Shown: positions 44,215 to 54,362 of the stretch, in pieces | How the letters are laid out: the number at the start of each line of letters is the position of its first letter | Position numbering within the stretch: position 1 is the first letter of the stretch | Source: Mesobacillus boroniphilus | GTDB lineage: Bacteria; Bacillota; Bacilli; Bacillales; Cytobacillaceae | Reading direction: 5' to 3' | Length of the DNA stretch: 64,000 bases | NCBI RefSeq assembly: GCF_018424685.1 | Contig: NZ_QTKX01000001.1 | Location: 310,001 to 374,000 of the forward strand | Notes under the pieces: generated by a model | What the model saw: only the letters and a program-made list of their open reading frames with translations | Database searches by the model: none | What the model was told of the DNA's origin: nothing | Translations under genes and position numbers: made by a program

Positions 44215-46575
44215 TTATGCTGGAGCATCAAGTTCGTCTTCTTCAATTCGTTTTTCGTGGTGCTCCACGTCTTTGCGTGCGTTGAAGCGATCCGCTTTCT
44301 CTAGTGTTACTGTGATGTTGAAGTCCGGAATTCCGGCGTACTTTTCATATCGTCCTCTTGGCAGCAAGAAGTTTCCTTCAGGGAAGTGGACTTGAACGTT
44401 GCCTCGTGAAATGTCCACGAATTTAGCTCTGCCCTGAAAAACACCGAAGCCGTTGTAAAGAACAATTCCTTCGCCTTCGGCAATGCTAAGGTCTTGTGCG
44501 TCTTCTGCATTCATCAGGACATCATACCGTCCAGCACCATTAAGTGGGTCGACCTCATGATAAACCATGGAATTGAACTGTTTTCCACGTCGGGATGTAA
44601 CGATGAATTGTCCTTCCTTTTTTCCCAGATCTGGAATATCAACAGAAATCAGGTTTCCTCTTCCGTCCGGTGTAGGGCAGATACCATCTTCACAAAGCCA
44701 TGCTCCCCCCCACTGGAAAACGTCTCCTGCCTTTTTAAGGTGTTGAATTCCGTCATAATTAGGGTTGGCTAATGCGATTTCATTGCGGATTTCCTGTGCG
44801 TCTTTGAAATCGACTAAATGAGCTGCTTCTGGCTTTACTCGTTTAGCTAAATCAATATAGATTTTCCATTCTGCCCTTGCTTCTTCAACCATGTTTCTAT
44901 TTCCTTCAATTTCCGGGCTGAAATATACCATTCGTTCAGTAGAAGTTGATGTGCCGCCGCCTTCCTGCTCATAACGAGTCTTCGCAGGGAGAACAATGAC
45001 GGCTTCCTTCGCATCAACTAGTGTTGAAGTATTGAGAATGATATCCTGGTGAACACGGATATCCAATTCAGACAATGCTTTTTCTACGAAATTAGGGTCT
45101 GGCATCGTTTCAAGGAAATTTCCGCCCGATAGATAGTACATTTTAATTTTGCGTTCATGTTCTTCAGGAAGCAAAATATTCTCCAGCGTTACTCCGACTA
45201 TGTCTCCTTGCCAATTTGGAAGTTCGAATCCCCATAGATCTTCGATACGCTTAATATTTTCTCCATAAAAATCTCCGCCTGGAAGAACGAAAGGATCAGC
45301 ACCCATTTCGCCGCTGCCCTGAACAGAGGAATGGCCGCGGAATGGCATAAGGCCTGCGTACTTTCGGCCGAGGTGTCCGCGCAGCAGTGCAAGATTTGCC
45401 ACTTGTGAAATATTGTCTGTTGCGAATGAATGCATCGTTAAACCCAGAGCCCAGGCATAAACAGCGTTTTTACTATTGGCGAGCAATTGCGCCAGTTCAA
45501 TTATGCGCTCTTTAGAAATACCAGAGGAAGCAACAATATCTTCCCATGCTTGCTCCTGAACCTTAGTTATTAATTCTTCATATCCATTTACATGTTCATT
45601 TACAAACTCATGGTTAATAGCTGAACCGTGCCTGATTTCTTCCATATCAAACCAGTGCTTCATGATTCCATGCATAAAAGCTATGTCGCCGCCGATATTA
45701 ACCTGGTAGAAATCATCGGCGATTTTCGTACCAAAAAGAGCAGATTCGGGATTTGAAGGAATCCAGTACTCATCCATTGCCGGTTCTTTATACGGGTTTA
45801 CGACAATGATTTTTGTTCCCTTTTTCTTTGCTTCAAGCATGTACTTAGATGAAACAGGGGAGCTGTTCGATGCTACACTGCCCCAGAACAACAAGACATC
45901 AGTGCCAATCCAGTCCTGGTAATTTGAAGTAGAAGCCCCAACGCCAATCGAACGTTTTAGAGCTGTTTTAGAAGGTGAATGGCAAATCCGGCTGGCATTG
46001 TCAATATTGTTTGTACCAAGAAAACGTGAGACTTTTCCCGCTACATAGTAAGATTCATTTGTAATCCCGCGGCTTGTCAGGTAAAAAGCGTACTGTTTTG
46101 GATCCAGCTTTTTCATTTTCTCAGCGATCATATCCATTGCATCATCCCAGGTAAGGCGAGAAAACTTCCGCTCACCCTTTCTGCGGATCATTGGATAAGG
46201 GATACGTCCCAATTTACGAAGCTGAGTGCTGTCATATTTCCTTAGTTCATCTATATCAGCATGAAGAATTTCCGGTTTTATTGCACCGGCAGTATTCAGC
46301 CTGAGAACATTCAATCTTGTTGTGCAAATATGGGGACCTGTCAAAGTCTGGTCATGAAGCCCGGATACACCTAACGCACAACCATCACATACTCCTTTAG
46401 TCAGGATGTTGGTGGCATAGCCGAAGTTATCCCTATTGTCCCAAAGGGTTTTCATAGTATCTCTTATATGTTTGGGCTTCACCTTGCCAAGCCCAAATGG
46501 AATTGGACTCACCCAATGTTTTGGAGCGGGCATAGCCGATTTTTTCTGAGGTCCTGGATGTTTAGTTTTTCCCAA
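44215..46575 (-). CDS. FdhF/YdeP-family molybdopterin oxidoreductase
   Basis: 786 residues, formate dehydrogenase-like. The N-terminus has CDGCALGVSGLHD, the reduced Cys set of the FdhF/YdeP family. RICHSPS puts a Cys where E. coli FdhH has selenocysteine. GHSSVQGSGEMG and the C-terminal molydopterin dinucleotide domain (VTSRRGKQFNSMVYH) are present. Cytoplasmic. Likely formate oxidation, but YdeP-type enzymes are mostly uncharacterised. fdhD and a formate-type transporter nearby support the call. Preceded by a hairpin leader. Confidence 0.88.
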   Translation of the reverse strand: MGKTKHPGPQKKSAMPAPKHWVSPIPFGLGKVKPKHIRDTMKTLWDNRDNFGYATNILTKGVCDGCALGVSGLHDQTLTGPHICTTRLNVLRLNTAGAIKPEILHADIDELRKYDSTQLRKLGRIPYPMIRRKGERKFSRLTWDDAMDMIAEKMKKLDPKQYAFYLTSRGITNESYYVAGKVSRFLGTNNIDNASRICHSPSKTALKRSIGVGASTSNYQDWIGTDVLLFWGSVASNSSPVSSKYMLEAKKKGTKIIVVNPYKEPAMDEYWIPSNPESALFGTKIADDFYQVNIGGDIAFMHGIMKHWFDMEEIRHGSAINHEFVNEHVNGYEELITKVQEQAWEDIVASSGISKERIIELAQLLANSKNAVYAWALGLTMHSFATDNISQVANLALLRGHLGRKYAGLMPFRGHSSVQGSGEMGADPFVLPGGDFYGENIKRIEDLWGFELPNWQGDIVGVTLENILLPEEHERKIKMYYLSGGNFLETMPDPNFVEKALSELDIRVHQDIILNTSTLVDAKEAVIVLPAKTRYEQEGGGTSTSTERMVYFSPEIEGNRNMVEEARAEWKIYIDLAKRVKPEAAHLVDFKDAQEIRNEIALANPNYDGIQHLKKAGDVFQWGGAWLCEDGICPTPDGRGNLISVDIPDLGKKEGQFIVTSRRGKQFNSMVYHEVDPLNGAGRYDVLMNAEDAQDLSIAEGEGIVLYNGFGVFQGRAKFVDISRGNVQVHFPEGNFLLPRGRYEKYAGIPDFNITVTLEKADRFNARKDVEHHEKRIEEDELDAPA

Positions 46576-46611
46576 TTTGAAACACTCCCATTTATAACAA
46601 TCTTTAAGTCT

Positions 46612-46665
46612 ATAAAAAAAACCACCGTGAACCTGAAGCAGATGCTTCAGGTTTTAACGGTGGTT
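46612..46665 (-). terminator. Terminator or attenuator in the fdh leader
   Basis: On the minus strand: AACCACCGT...ACGGTGGTT with a nested CCTGAAGCA/TGCTTCAGG stem, followed by a run of T. It lies after the MpsC-family gene and 37 bases before the fdh start, so it either ends the upstream transcript or attenuates fdh. Confidence 0.85.
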
Positions 46666-46699
46666 AGTCTTTAGCAGGTTCGCTGCCAAGTGCCATACC
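46656..46699 (-). promoter_or_regulatory. Leader motif 1 upstream of fdh
   Basis: Minus strand: GCAG-CGAA-CCTGC followed by TAAAGACTAACC, directly before the attenuator-like hairpin. Nearly the same string stands upstream of the OFA transporter gene (48600-48630). It may be an RNA element; no known riboswitch class was recognised. Confidence 0.4.
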
Positions 46700-47062
46700 T
46701 TATTGACTGCTGAATTTTGCTTGAATATCCTCATCAAAAACGAAGATGGACATTCCAAAATCACGGTCAATATCTATATCTACAAATAGTTCAACAAAAT
46801 TACAGCCGAGGAATTCCTCCATCTCAACCGGAGGGTTTTTCCGGTACATTTCTTTCACCATTTCAGTTCTGGCCGCTCTTAATGCCTGTTTTCCTTCATT
46901 TGCAGAAGCTATAAATTTTTCAACTGGTGAAAGATTCCCTTCCATTTCGCATATTGCCCACTGTTTGCAGAAGGTAGTGGTTATTTTGCTTGGTCCTTTA
47001 CCCATATGCTTCTTCCGAAAGGATCGCACCAAATTGCTGAACTCAGCCTCGTATTTATTCAT
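46700..47062 (-). CDS. DUF2294/MpsC-family protein
   Basis: 120 residues, soluble, single domain with FSNLVRSFRKKHMGKGPSKI and the C-terminal ELFVDIDIDRDFGMSIFVFD; this matches DUF2294, named MpsC after a Na+-linked membrane-potential system. Proteins of this type often lie beside formate dehydrogenase-like genes in Bacillus; role unknown. GGAGGATATC precedes the ATG. Confidence 0.82.
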   Translation of the reverse strand: MNKYEAEFSNLVRSFRKKHMGKGPSKITTTFCKQWAICEMEGNLSPVEKFIASANEGKQALRAARTEMVKEMYRKNPPVEMEEFLGCNFVELFVDIDIDRDFGMSIFVFDEDIQAKFSSQ

Positions 47063-47135
47063 GATATCCTCCTGTCATCTATACAGGTTATAAGATGATT
47101 GGTATTTTACCATACGATGAGGCAATTAAAAAGAA

Positions 47136-48398
47136 TTAACCAGCTAAACTTTCATTCGCTTCATTTTGTTTTCGGAGTCTATGGATGTCACGGCGAATTA
47201 AAATGGAAACCACGAGTGCGACTACGAAAAGTCCGCTAAAGAAAGTTAGGCTTGTTCCATAGCTACCAGTTGTATCTTTCATCCATGCTGCGAACATTGG
47301 TCCTGCCAGGCCTGCTGCTGCCCATGCAGTCAGGATATATCCGTGAATCGCACCGAGCTGCTTCGTTCCAAACATGTCACCGATGAATGCAGGGATTGAT
47401 GCAAAGCCACCTCCATACATTGTATAGACTACTGCCAGCATAACCTGGAATAGAAAAGCTTCTTTCGTATGCGGCAGCAGCATGAACAATACAATCTGTG
47501 TCGCGAAGAAAATTGTGTATGTGTTAGGGCGGCCAATATAGTCAGATATCGATGCCCATGCGATCCGGCCAAAGCCGTTGAATAGACCTAATACTCCAAC
47601 CAGTGCAGCTGCCTCTGCAGTCGAAAGACCAATACTTTCTTCCGCTAGCGGTTTTGCAGCTGAAAGGATGGCGATACCGCAAGTAACATTAATGAATAGC
47701 ATGATCCATAAATAGTAAAAACGTGAAGTCTTTATTGCTTCATTGGCTGTCAGCTGAGAAAGGTCTTTCTTAACTTTCACTTTTCCTGATTCAGTTTTTT
47801 CCTTAAAGCCTTTTGGAGCCCAATCAACTGGCGGCCTTTCAAGGTACAGTGATGATAGTGTCATGATAATAAAATAAGCCGCACCTAGAATGTAAAACGT
47901 ATTGGCAGTTCCAACAGATTTAATCAATGAATCCATTATTGGGCTGCTGATCGCTGCTGCGAATCCAAAGCCCATAATGGCAAGTCCTGTGGCAAGTCCA
48001 CGTCTGTCTGGGAACCACTTTACTAAAGTGGAAACCGGGGCTATATAACCTACTCCCAGGCCAATTCCGCCTAGAACACCATAAGTAATATACAATAATG
48101 GCAATGAACCAAGGCTGACCGCCAGTCCTGAGCCTAAAATACCTGCTCCAAAAAAGGCTGCTGCCAGGAGTCCAGCCTTTCTTGGGCCGTGTTTTTCAAC
48201 AAAATGCCCAAGGAACGCTGCGGATAATCCTAAAAATAAAATGGCAAGGCTAAATGTAAATTGTACTTGCTTGGATGTCCAACCGAACTCCTCGATTAAT
48301 GGATTCGTAAAGTTGCTCCAGGCATATACCGACCCAATGGAAATATGGATTCCCACTGCTGAGGCTGCAATAAGCCATCGATTCTTCGTTTTTTTCAT
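47136..48398 (-). CDS. OFA-family MFS transporter (oxalate/formate type)
   Basis: 420 residues, 12 helices. MFS signature loop and OFA features: IHISIGSVYAWSNFTNPL in helix 1, GIGLGVGYIAPVSTLVKWFPDRRGLATG in helices 4-5. Expected to move formate, oxalate or a related acid across the membrane, consistent with the flanking fdh and fdhD genes. AAAGGGGAAAAAGC precedes the ATG. Confidence 0.87.
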   Translation of the reverse strand: MKKTKNRWLIAASAVGIHISIGSVYAWSNFTNPLIEEFGWTSKQVQFTFSLAILFLGLSAAFLGHFVEKHGPRKAGLLAAAFFGAGILGSGLAVSLGSLPLLYITYGVLGGIGLGVGYIAPVSTLVKWFPDRRGLATGLAIMGFGFAAAISSPIMDSLIKSVGTANTFYILGAAYFIIMTLSSLYLERPPVDWAPKGFKEKTESGKVKVKKDLSQLTANEAIKTSRFYYLWIMLFINVTCGIAILSAAKPLAEESIGLSTAEAAALVGVLGLFNGFGRIAWASISDYIGRPNTYTIFFATQIVLFMLLPHTKEAFLFQVMLAVVYTMYGGGFASIPAFIGDMFGTKQLGAIHGYILTAWAAAGLAGPMFAAWMKDTTGSYGTSLTFFSGLFVVALVVSILIRRDIHRLRKQNEANESLAG

Positions 48399-48599
48399 GC
48401 TTTTTCCCCTTTACTTTGTTTGTTTTTCCATATGACCAATGACTACAACAATGAAGTGGATGGAATCTTTTAAACTGCAAATAGTATGATTCCAAGCTCG
48501 ATATGTATACTGTGGCTGTTCCCGTTCTTTCTGAAGAAACAGAAAACCGCCAATCTTTCCAAGCCCGAACCAAAAAATCAGGGCTTTGAGAGAAAAATT

Positions 48600-48706
48600 G
48601 ACGGTTAGTACTAAGCAGGTATCGCTACTTACGGACCAACAGTTAATCGCTTACATTTCCGTTACACCTTAACCGACGACAGGATCGCTATCTCGAATCA
48701 AAATGT
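48600..48706 (-). promoter_or_regulatory. Leader motif 2 upstream of the OFA transporter
   Basis: Minus strand 48630-48603 reads GTAG-CGATA-CCTGC then TTAGTACTAACCG, aligning with leader motif 1. Upstream (48700-48670) a related TAGCGAT-CCTGTC and CGGTTAAG occur; CGGTTA could pair with TAACCG to enclose about 65 bases. Looks like a structured RNA; identity unknown. Long gap (about 480 bases) between the divergent OFA and fdhD genes. Confidence 0.4.
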
Positions 48707-48881
48707 GACAGAATAGTGAACTTCGGGAAAATTTTATCACTTTAGAACTGCAGATGCAATATATTTAAGGCTGATAAATTAATTTTACACTATGAGCATG
48801 TTGTAAATTTTTCTTGAGAAAAAGAAAAGAGTGTGTTTAGATTTTAAGTATTCTCAAAATCTAAAATTTCAGGTGACGACT

Positions 48882-49670
48882 ATGTTGGAAAATATGAGTG
48901 ATAAATATACCATAACAAAATATCAGGATGGACAATTCCTGGATGTAGAGGATGTCATCGTAAATGAATTCCCGTTGACAATCTATGTAAACGACATGGA
49001 GTTTGCAACAATGGTGTGTACTCCCACACATTTTGAGGAAATGGTTGTCGGTTTTCTGGCATCCGAAGGGGTTATCCGTTCTTACAATGACGTCCATTCA
49101 CTTAGCATTGATGAAAGCAGAGGTTATGCTTATGTAATGCTAAAAGTAAATATGACGACAAACCAGGAGTATTATTCCAAACGCTTTATCGGTTCATGCT
49201 GCGGGAAAAGCCGGCAATTTTATTTTCATAATGATGCCAGAACTGCTAAAACCTCGATGTCTAAAACGACTATAACAGCAACTCAGAGTATTGAGCTCAT
49301 GAACCAGATGCAAAACAGCTCCCAGGTGTTTCTTGAAACAGGGGGCGTGCATAATGCAGCTCTTTGTTCACCTGAAGAAATGATAGCCGTACGCACAGAT
49401 ATTGGACGCCATAATGCACTCGATAAGTTATATGGATATAGTATTCTGAATAGGGTGCCTGTAAGAAATAAAATCATAGTATTTAGTGGAAGGATTTCTT
49501 CAGAAGTACTATTAAAAGCTGCGAAGATTGGGGTAGGAATCGTCCTGTCCAAATCAGCGCCAACGGACCTTGCAATCAAACTGGCTAAGGATTTAAATAT
49601 TACCGCTGTAGGCTTTATCCGTGGGAATTCCTTTAATGTGTATTCATGTCCTGAGAGAATTATTGATTAA
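48882..49670 (+). CDS. fdhD: Formate dehydrogenase accessory sulfurtransferase FdhD
   Basis: Transfers sulfur to the molybdenum cofactor of formate dehydrogenase. 262 residues from ATG 48882, five bases after AGGTGA; a longer frame from 48831 has no site. The catalytic SCCGKSR loop, ETGGVHNAALC, RTDIGRHNALDKLYG and SGRISSEVLLKAA are all conserved. It is divergent from the OFA transporter and completes the formate module. Confidence 0.93.
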   Translation: MLENMSDKYTITKYQDGQFLDVEDVIVNEFPLTIYVNDMEFATMVCTPTHFEEMVVGFLASEGVIRSYNDVHSLSIDESRGYAYVMLKVNMTTNQEYYSKRFIGSCCGKSRQFYFHNDARTAKTSMSKTTITATQSIELMNQMQNSSQVFLETGGVHNAALCSPEEMIAVRTDIGRHNALDKLYGYSILNRVPVRNKIIVFSGRISSEVLLKAAKIGVGIVLSKSAPTDLAIKLAKDLNITAVGFIRGNSFNVYSCPERIID

Positions 49671-49756
49671 GGGTTTTGTAAATACATTCAATGATAAGAT
49701 TTATTTTTAAAATATAGTATTATTTTTTATAAGTTTTTTACTAGACCAAACATACT

Positions 49757-49792
49757 AAAAGTCAGCATCCATTTATGGATCCTGGCTTTTTC
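49757..49792 (+). terminator. Terminator after fdhD
   Basis: AAAAGTCAGCATCCAT-TT-ATGGATCCTGGCTTTT, then TCTAAT; one mismatch. Confidence 0.8.
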
Positions 49793-50182
49793 TAATATAA
49801 CGTATTATTTCCGCATAACTTGTCACATAAACAAGAATCAGGAGCATCTGCTAGCATGTGGCGGGAAAAGAGAGGCTCAGTAAGCTGAATGAACGAGATG
49901 CGAATATATGCTATGATTTCATGAATTATCAGATAATTTGAATTTTGAAAGAATATTACAGGATTGTTACAATTATATTCGTAAATATATTTCGGTGTAT
50001 TGAGATTCACAAAGCCGGAAGGGAAATAAGAACTATTTTTAAAATAGTAGTTTACTATACACGGAAAGCGGGTATAAGTATTTTGGGTCTAATGTTACGG
50101 TTTTTTCATAACTTAGTTATGATAGCTGTTTAACAGAATAAATATTTTAGAAAATAAAGATTATGAGGGGGAGTTTTAAACA
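49793..50182. other. Intergenic region before the amino-acid ABC operon
   Basis: 390 AT-rich bases. No supported gene and no T-box features seen. TATGAT near 50118 with a poor -35 is the only promoter-like string. Confidence 0.5.
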
Positions 50183-50974
50183 GTGAAGAAAATTTTATCA
50201 TTATTCATTTTAATGGTGACCATGATAGGTCTCCTGGCTGCTTGTGGCAGCGATGAAAAAACATCTGGCAGTGAAGGCGGCATGGATTTGGCAGAGGAAG
50301 GCAAGTTCACTTTTGCTTCATCTGGTGAGTTCAAGCCATTTAGCGTAACAAATGGTGAAGGCGAGATGACAGGTTTTGACATCGATGTTGCCGAAGCAGT
50401 GGCAAAGGAGTTGGGACTGGAGCCAAATCAGAAGAAATTTAAGTTTGCTAGTATTGTAGAAGGTGTTAAGTCAGGGCGCTTCGATGCTGCTGTTGCCAGC
50501 CATACCATTAATGATGATCGCAAGAAGCATGTAGATTTTTCTACTCCATACTACTATTCTGGACCGCAAATTTTTGTAAGACCTGACAGCGATATCGAGA
50601 AACTTGCAGATTTAGAAGGACTGGAAGTTGCTGTATCAAAAGGTTCGACTTATGCAAAAACTGCTGAAGAAGTGACAGATAATATTGTGCTTTATGACAG
50701 TGACGTAACTGCTTTAGAAGCGTTGGCCAATGGAAGGCACGACGCTGTTATAACGGACTTTATTACAGGAAAAGAAGCGATTGGCGCGGGTTTGGAGATT
50801 GAAGGTAAAGAGCTCCTTGGCCGAAGCGAACAAGCAATTGCCGTAGCCAAAGACAACGATGAACTACTGAAAAAAATCAACGAGGCATTGAAAACGTTAA
50901 GAGAGAATGGAACGTTGAAAGAAATCAGTGAAAATTATTTCGGTGAAGATATCACAGTCAATCCGGAGGAATAA
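50183..50974 (+). CDS. Amino-acid ABC transporter substrate-binding lipoprotein
   Basis: 263 residues from GTG 50183 after GAGGGGGAG. Lipobox LAAC (Cys 21). The SBP_bac_3 fold follows: FTFASSGEFKPFSV, GFDIDVAEAVAKELG, GRFDAAVASHTINDDRKKHVDFSTPYY, and AVSKGSTYAKT. Family 3 binds polar amino acids such as cystine, arginine or glutamine; ligand unresolved. First gene of an operon with permease and ATPase. Confidence 0.93.
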   Translation: MKKILSLFILMVTMIGLLAACGSDEKTSGSEGGMDLAEEGKFTFASSGEFKPFSVTNGEGEMTGFDIDVAEAVAKELGLEPNQKKFKFASIVEGVKSGRFDAAVASHTINDDRKKHVDFSTPYYYSGPQIFVRPDSDIEKLADLEGLEVAVSKGSTYAKTAEEVTDNIVLYDSDVTALEALANGRHDAVITDFITGKEAIGAGLEIEGKELLGRSEQAIAVAKDNDELLKKINEALKTLRENGTLKEISENYFGEDITVNPEE

Positions 50975-50985
50975 GTTGTCAATTG

Positions 50986-51020
50986 GAAGCGAATGTGCGG
51001 TATGACTGCACATTCGTTTC
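50986..51020 (+). terminator. Intercistronic hairpin (partial terminator)
   Basis: GAAGCGAATGTGC-N9-GCACATTCGTTTC with a weak tail, between binding protein and permease; likely keeps the binding protein mRNA in excess. Confidence 0.65.
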
Positions 51021-51103
51021 TGCTTAAAATGCTGTTTTAGTTTGATTAAGCAGCGATCTTTACGATTAGAGCGAATAAGAGCCCACAGGGAGTTGAATGA
51101 ATA

Positions 51104-51763
51104 TTGCCAAGTCTATCGCATGTTATAGAAGTCTTTTTTGACAGTTATGATATTTTCCTCAAAGGCATGCTGCTGACCTTGCAAGTTACAGCAGTATCAA
51201 TTTTGATTGCTATTTTTATAGGTTTATTTTTTGCTTTTCTAAAAATATCTGGTATTAGAATCTTGGAATGGATTGCAAATGCCTATATTTATTTGGTCAG
51301 AGGAACCCCGTTGATCGTCCAAATCTTCATCTTTTACTTTGGAATGACTAATTTGAATATCTCCGCGTTCTGGTCTGTAGCACTCGGACTTGCTTTTCAT
51401 AACGGTGCCTATATTGCGGAAATCTTCCGGGGAACCATCCAGTCGATCGACAAGGGCCAAATGGAAGCCGGCCGTTCTCTTGGTATGAGCAGGACCCTAA
51501 CAATGCGAAGAATTATCCTTCCACAAGCATTCCGTCGTGCACTGCCTCCACTTGGGAATCAATTCATCATTGGTCTCAAGGATTCTTCCCTAGCAGCTTT
51601 CATTGGTATGTATGAATTATTCAATGTTGCGACAACAAAAGGAGCAAACAATTTTGATAATATGACGTATCTGCTGATCGTAGCTGTTTATTATCTATTC
51701 CTTGTTTACTTGATATCTGCTTTGGTTGGACTGCTTGAGAAGAAATTATCCGTAAGTGATTAA
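51104..51763 (+). CDS. Amino-acid ABC transporter permease
   Basis: 219 residues, five helices, HisM/GlnP family. The [30 protein letters not shown] block (EAA loop that contacts the ATPase) is intact. The start is TTG 51104; AGGGAG lies 14 bases upstream, further than usual, and a stop codon closes the frame just before, so translation may be weak. The next gene follows within 13 bases. Confidence 0.92.
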   Translation: MPSLSHVIEVFFDSYDIFLKGMLLTLQVTAVSILIAIFIGLFFAFLKISGIRILEWIANAYIYLVRGTPLIVQIFIFYFGMTNLNISAFWSVALGLAFHNGAYIAEIFRGTIQSIDKGQMEAGRSLGMSRTLTMRRIILPQAFRRALPPLGNQFIIGLKDSSLAAFIGMYELFNVATTKGANNFDNMTYLLIVAVYYLFLVYLISALVGLLEKKLSVSD

Positions 51764-51776
51764 GGGGGAATTTGTT

Positions 51777-52514
51777 TTGGACGGAAGAGATATGATCAAT
51801 GTTAAGAAACTGAATAAATCATTTGGCGACCTTCATGTATTGAAGGACGTTGATATAACAGTAAAAGAAAGCGACGTGGTCTGCTTGATTGGTGCAAGTG
51901 GATCTGGTAAAAGTACATTGCTGCGTTGCTTGAATTTCTTGGAAATAAACGATAATGGACAAATTATAATTGAAGGCGAAGAAATAAAAGCTGATACTCA
52001 CGATTTGAACGAAGTGCGCCAGAAGATCGGCATGGTTTTCCAGCACTTCAACTTATTTCCTCACAAAAATGTGATTGAGAATATTATTGAGGCACCTGTC
52101 CATGTAAAGGGTGTCAGTAAGGCCCAGGCCATTGAAGAAGCAAGGGAGCTTCTTGCAAAGGTAGGGCTATCAGATAAAGAAAAGGTCTATCCATCGAAGC
52201 TTTCCGGCGGACAGAAGCAGCGGGTTGCAATAGCGAGAGCGCTGGCGATGAAGCCTGACATTATGCTGTTCGATGAACCAACATCTGCACTTGACCCCGA
52301 GCTGGTTGGAGAAGTACTTGCAACGATGAAGGAACTTGCGGAAGAGGGCATGACCATGGTGGTCGTGACACATGAAATGGGCTTTGCGCGTGAGGTTGCT
52401 GACTGGGTCGTATACATGCATGGAGGCCGGATTGTGGAAGTAGGCCATCCGGATGATATCTTTGAAAATCCAGTTGAAGAACGTACGCGTGAATTTTTAA
52501 GCAAAACTTTTTAA
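51777..52514 (+). CDS. Amino-acid ABC transporter ATP-binding protein
   Basis: 245 residues from TTG 51777, eight bases after AAGGGGG; GTG 51756, overlapping the permease, is possible. Walker [11 protein letters not shown] loop FQHFNLFPH, signature LSGGQKQR, Walker B IMLFDEP, switch His in [12 protein letters not shown]. Typical GlnQ/ArtM-type ATPase of a polar amino-acid importer. Confidence 0.94.
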   Translation: MDGRDMINVKKLNKSFGDLHVLKDVDITVKESDVVCLIGASGSGKSTLLRCLNFLEINDNGQIIIEGEEIKADTHDLNEVRQKIGMVFQHFNLFPHKNVIENIIEAPVHVKGVSKAQAIEEARELLAKVGLSDKEKVYPSKLSGGQKQRVAIARALAMKPDIMLFDEPTSALDPELVGEVLATMKELAEEGMTMVVVTHEMGFAREVADWVVYMHGGRIVEVGHPDDIFENPVEERTREFLSKTF

Positions 52515-52516
52515 TG

Positions 52517-52551
52517 AATGGACGCTTAGGTTCTCTAAGCGTTCATTTTTT
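52517..52551 (+). terminator. Terminator after the ABC operon
   Basis: ATGGACGCTTAG-GTTCT-CTAAGCGTTCAT followed by TTTTT. Confidence 0.9.
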
Positions 52552-52754
52552 AGCTTTATCGGACCTAGTGTTCTTTAGATGGAAATGGGATGTTAAAAAA
52601 ATGTTTCACCATGGATAATAGAGGGAAAAAGATTGCAGAATAATTACATGGAAGAATGTCTATATTCACCATTCTCCTAATATATTCCTTTAGACCTGAG
52701 GCAATTGGAGTTTTTATACATAACTGAAAAATTACATATTTCTTGGAGGCTGAC

Positions 52755-54311
52755 ATGATCAAAAATATATTATCAAACTTTGTTTTTTCAGTGTCAGCTG
52801 CGGTGATTTTGTTGTTCGTCGTAGTTGGAGCCATTATGCCAAAGAAGTTTGGTGCGGTGGCTGGAGAGTTGTTTGGTTTTACAACAGTTAATTTTGGTTG
52901 GTTCTACTTGCTTGCAGTATTTATTATTGTGCTTTTCTTAATAGGACTAGCAGTAAGTAAATATGGAGCCATCCGGCTTGGCGGTGAAGGGGAACGACCT
53001 GAATTTTCCTTTTTTACCTGGATTGGAATGCTCTTTTCAGCAGGGTTTGGAGCCGGACTAGTATTCTGGGGAATCGCAGAGCCGATGAGTCATTTCTTCA
53101 ACACTCCATTCGCCAATATCGAAGGAGAATCAAGGAGTGCTGCAAGAGTCGCAATGGGCTACTCCTTCTTCCACTGGGGGGTCAGCCAATGGTCTGTTTT
53201 TGCGATTGTTGGGTTAGTGATTGGGTTCCTTCAGTTCCGTAAACAAAAAAATGGTCTGGTATCTACAGCACTTGAGCCGATTACAGGTACAAAACCTGCA
53301 GTGAAAAACACAATTGATACACTTGCGGTCGTTGCAACTGTCATGGGGATCGCAACATCTGTCGGACTTGGTGTCCTGCAAATGAATGGCGGCCTTAATG
53401 CAGTTTTCGGTACCGGAAACTCTATCGCCATTCAAATGATCATTATTTTGGTGATCTTCATTGCCTATATGATTTCTTCTTCAACCGGGCTTGATAAAGG
53501 GATTGCGATGTTGAGCAACCTGAATCTTGGAATAGCCATTGTTCTCTTGTTATTCGTTTTGATTGCCGGGCCAACTGTTTTTATTATGGAAAGCTTCACG
53601 CTCGCGATTGGGGATTATTTTGCCAACTTCATTCAATACAGCTTAAGGCTGCAGCCATACCAGGAAGGAACCTGGACAAGAGATTGGACAATCTTTTACT
53701 GGGCATGGGCGATTGCCTGGTCTCCATTTGTTGGGGCATTCGTTGCCCGCGTATCGAAGGGCAGGACGATAAGGGAATTTATTTTTGGCGTCATGGTCAT
53801 TCCGCCGGTGATTGCTTGTCTCTGGATTGCCGCATTTGGTGGAACGGCTTTATGGAATGATTTGAATTATGATTCAGGGATTGCTGAGGCAGTAAACGCT
53901 GATTTAACATCTGCTTTATTCAAAACTTATGAAGTGTTGCCATTGACTGAAATTCTATCAATATTATCCATCGTTTTGATTTTCACATTCCTGGTAACGT
54001 CAGCGGATTCAGCAACCTATATACTGGCGAGCATGACGACTTCCGGAAGTTTGAACCCGCCAAGATTTGCAAAAATTGTTTGGGGTTCGCTAATGGCAGC
54101 TATTTCTGCAGTCTTGCTATACGCAGGCGGCCTTGAGGCTTTGCAGACAGCATCGCTGATTGCTGCACTTCCTTTCACAGTCTTGCTGCTGCTATTAATG
54201 TTCGCGATTCTTAAGCTCTTGAAAAAAGAACCGCTGCCAATCAGGCCGGCAGACTTAAGACGTTTCAGGAGATTAGAGAAAGCGGCAAGTAATGAGCCGA
54301 AGAAAAATTAA
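52755..54311 (+). CDS. BCCT-family betaine/choline-type transporter
   Basis: 518 residues, 12 helices, from ATG 52755 after TTGGAGG. Signatures: GFGAGLVFWGIAEPMSHF, GYSFFHWGVSQWSVFAIVG, the Trp-rich TWTRDWTIFYWAWAIAWSPFVGAF, and TSADSATYILAS. Na+- or H+-coupled uptake of glycine betaine or another quaternary ammonium compound (OpuD-like). The cytosolic C-terminus is short and basic. Monocistronic, as usual for osmotic-stress genes. Confidence 0.94.
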   Translation: MIKNILSNFVFSVSAAVILLFVVVGAIMPKKFGAVAGELFGFTTVNFGWFYLLAVFIIVLFLIGLAVSKYGAIRLGGEGERPEFSFFTWIGMLFSAGFGAGLVFWGIAEPMSHFFNTPFANIEGESRSAARVAMGYSFFHWGVSQWSVFAIVGLVIGFLQFRKQKNGLVSTALEPITGTKPAVKNTIDTLAVVATVMGIATSVGLGVLQMNGGLNAVFGTGNSIAIQMIIILVIFIAYMISSSTGLDKGIAMLSNLNLGIAIVLLLFVLIAGPTVFIMESFTLAIGDYFANFIQYSLRLQPYQEGTWTRDWTIFYWAWAIAWSPFVGAFVARVSKGRTIREFIFGVMVIPPVIACLWIAAFGGTALWNDLNYDSGIAEAVNADLTSALFKTYEVLPLTEILSILSIVLIFTFLVTSADSATYILASMTTSGSLNPPRFAKIVWGSLMAAISAVLLYAGGLEALQTASLIAALPFTVLLLLLMFAILKLLKKEPLPIRPADLRRFRRLEKAASNEPKKN

Positions 54312-54329
54312 AAATAACATGAATTTGTT

Positions 54330-54362
54330 AAAAAAACGCTGCCCTGTTGCAGCGTTTTTTTA
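54330..54362 (+). terminator. Terminator after the BCCT gene
   Basis: AAAAAACGCTGC-CCTGTT-GCAGCGTTTTTTT. Confidence 0.93.
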
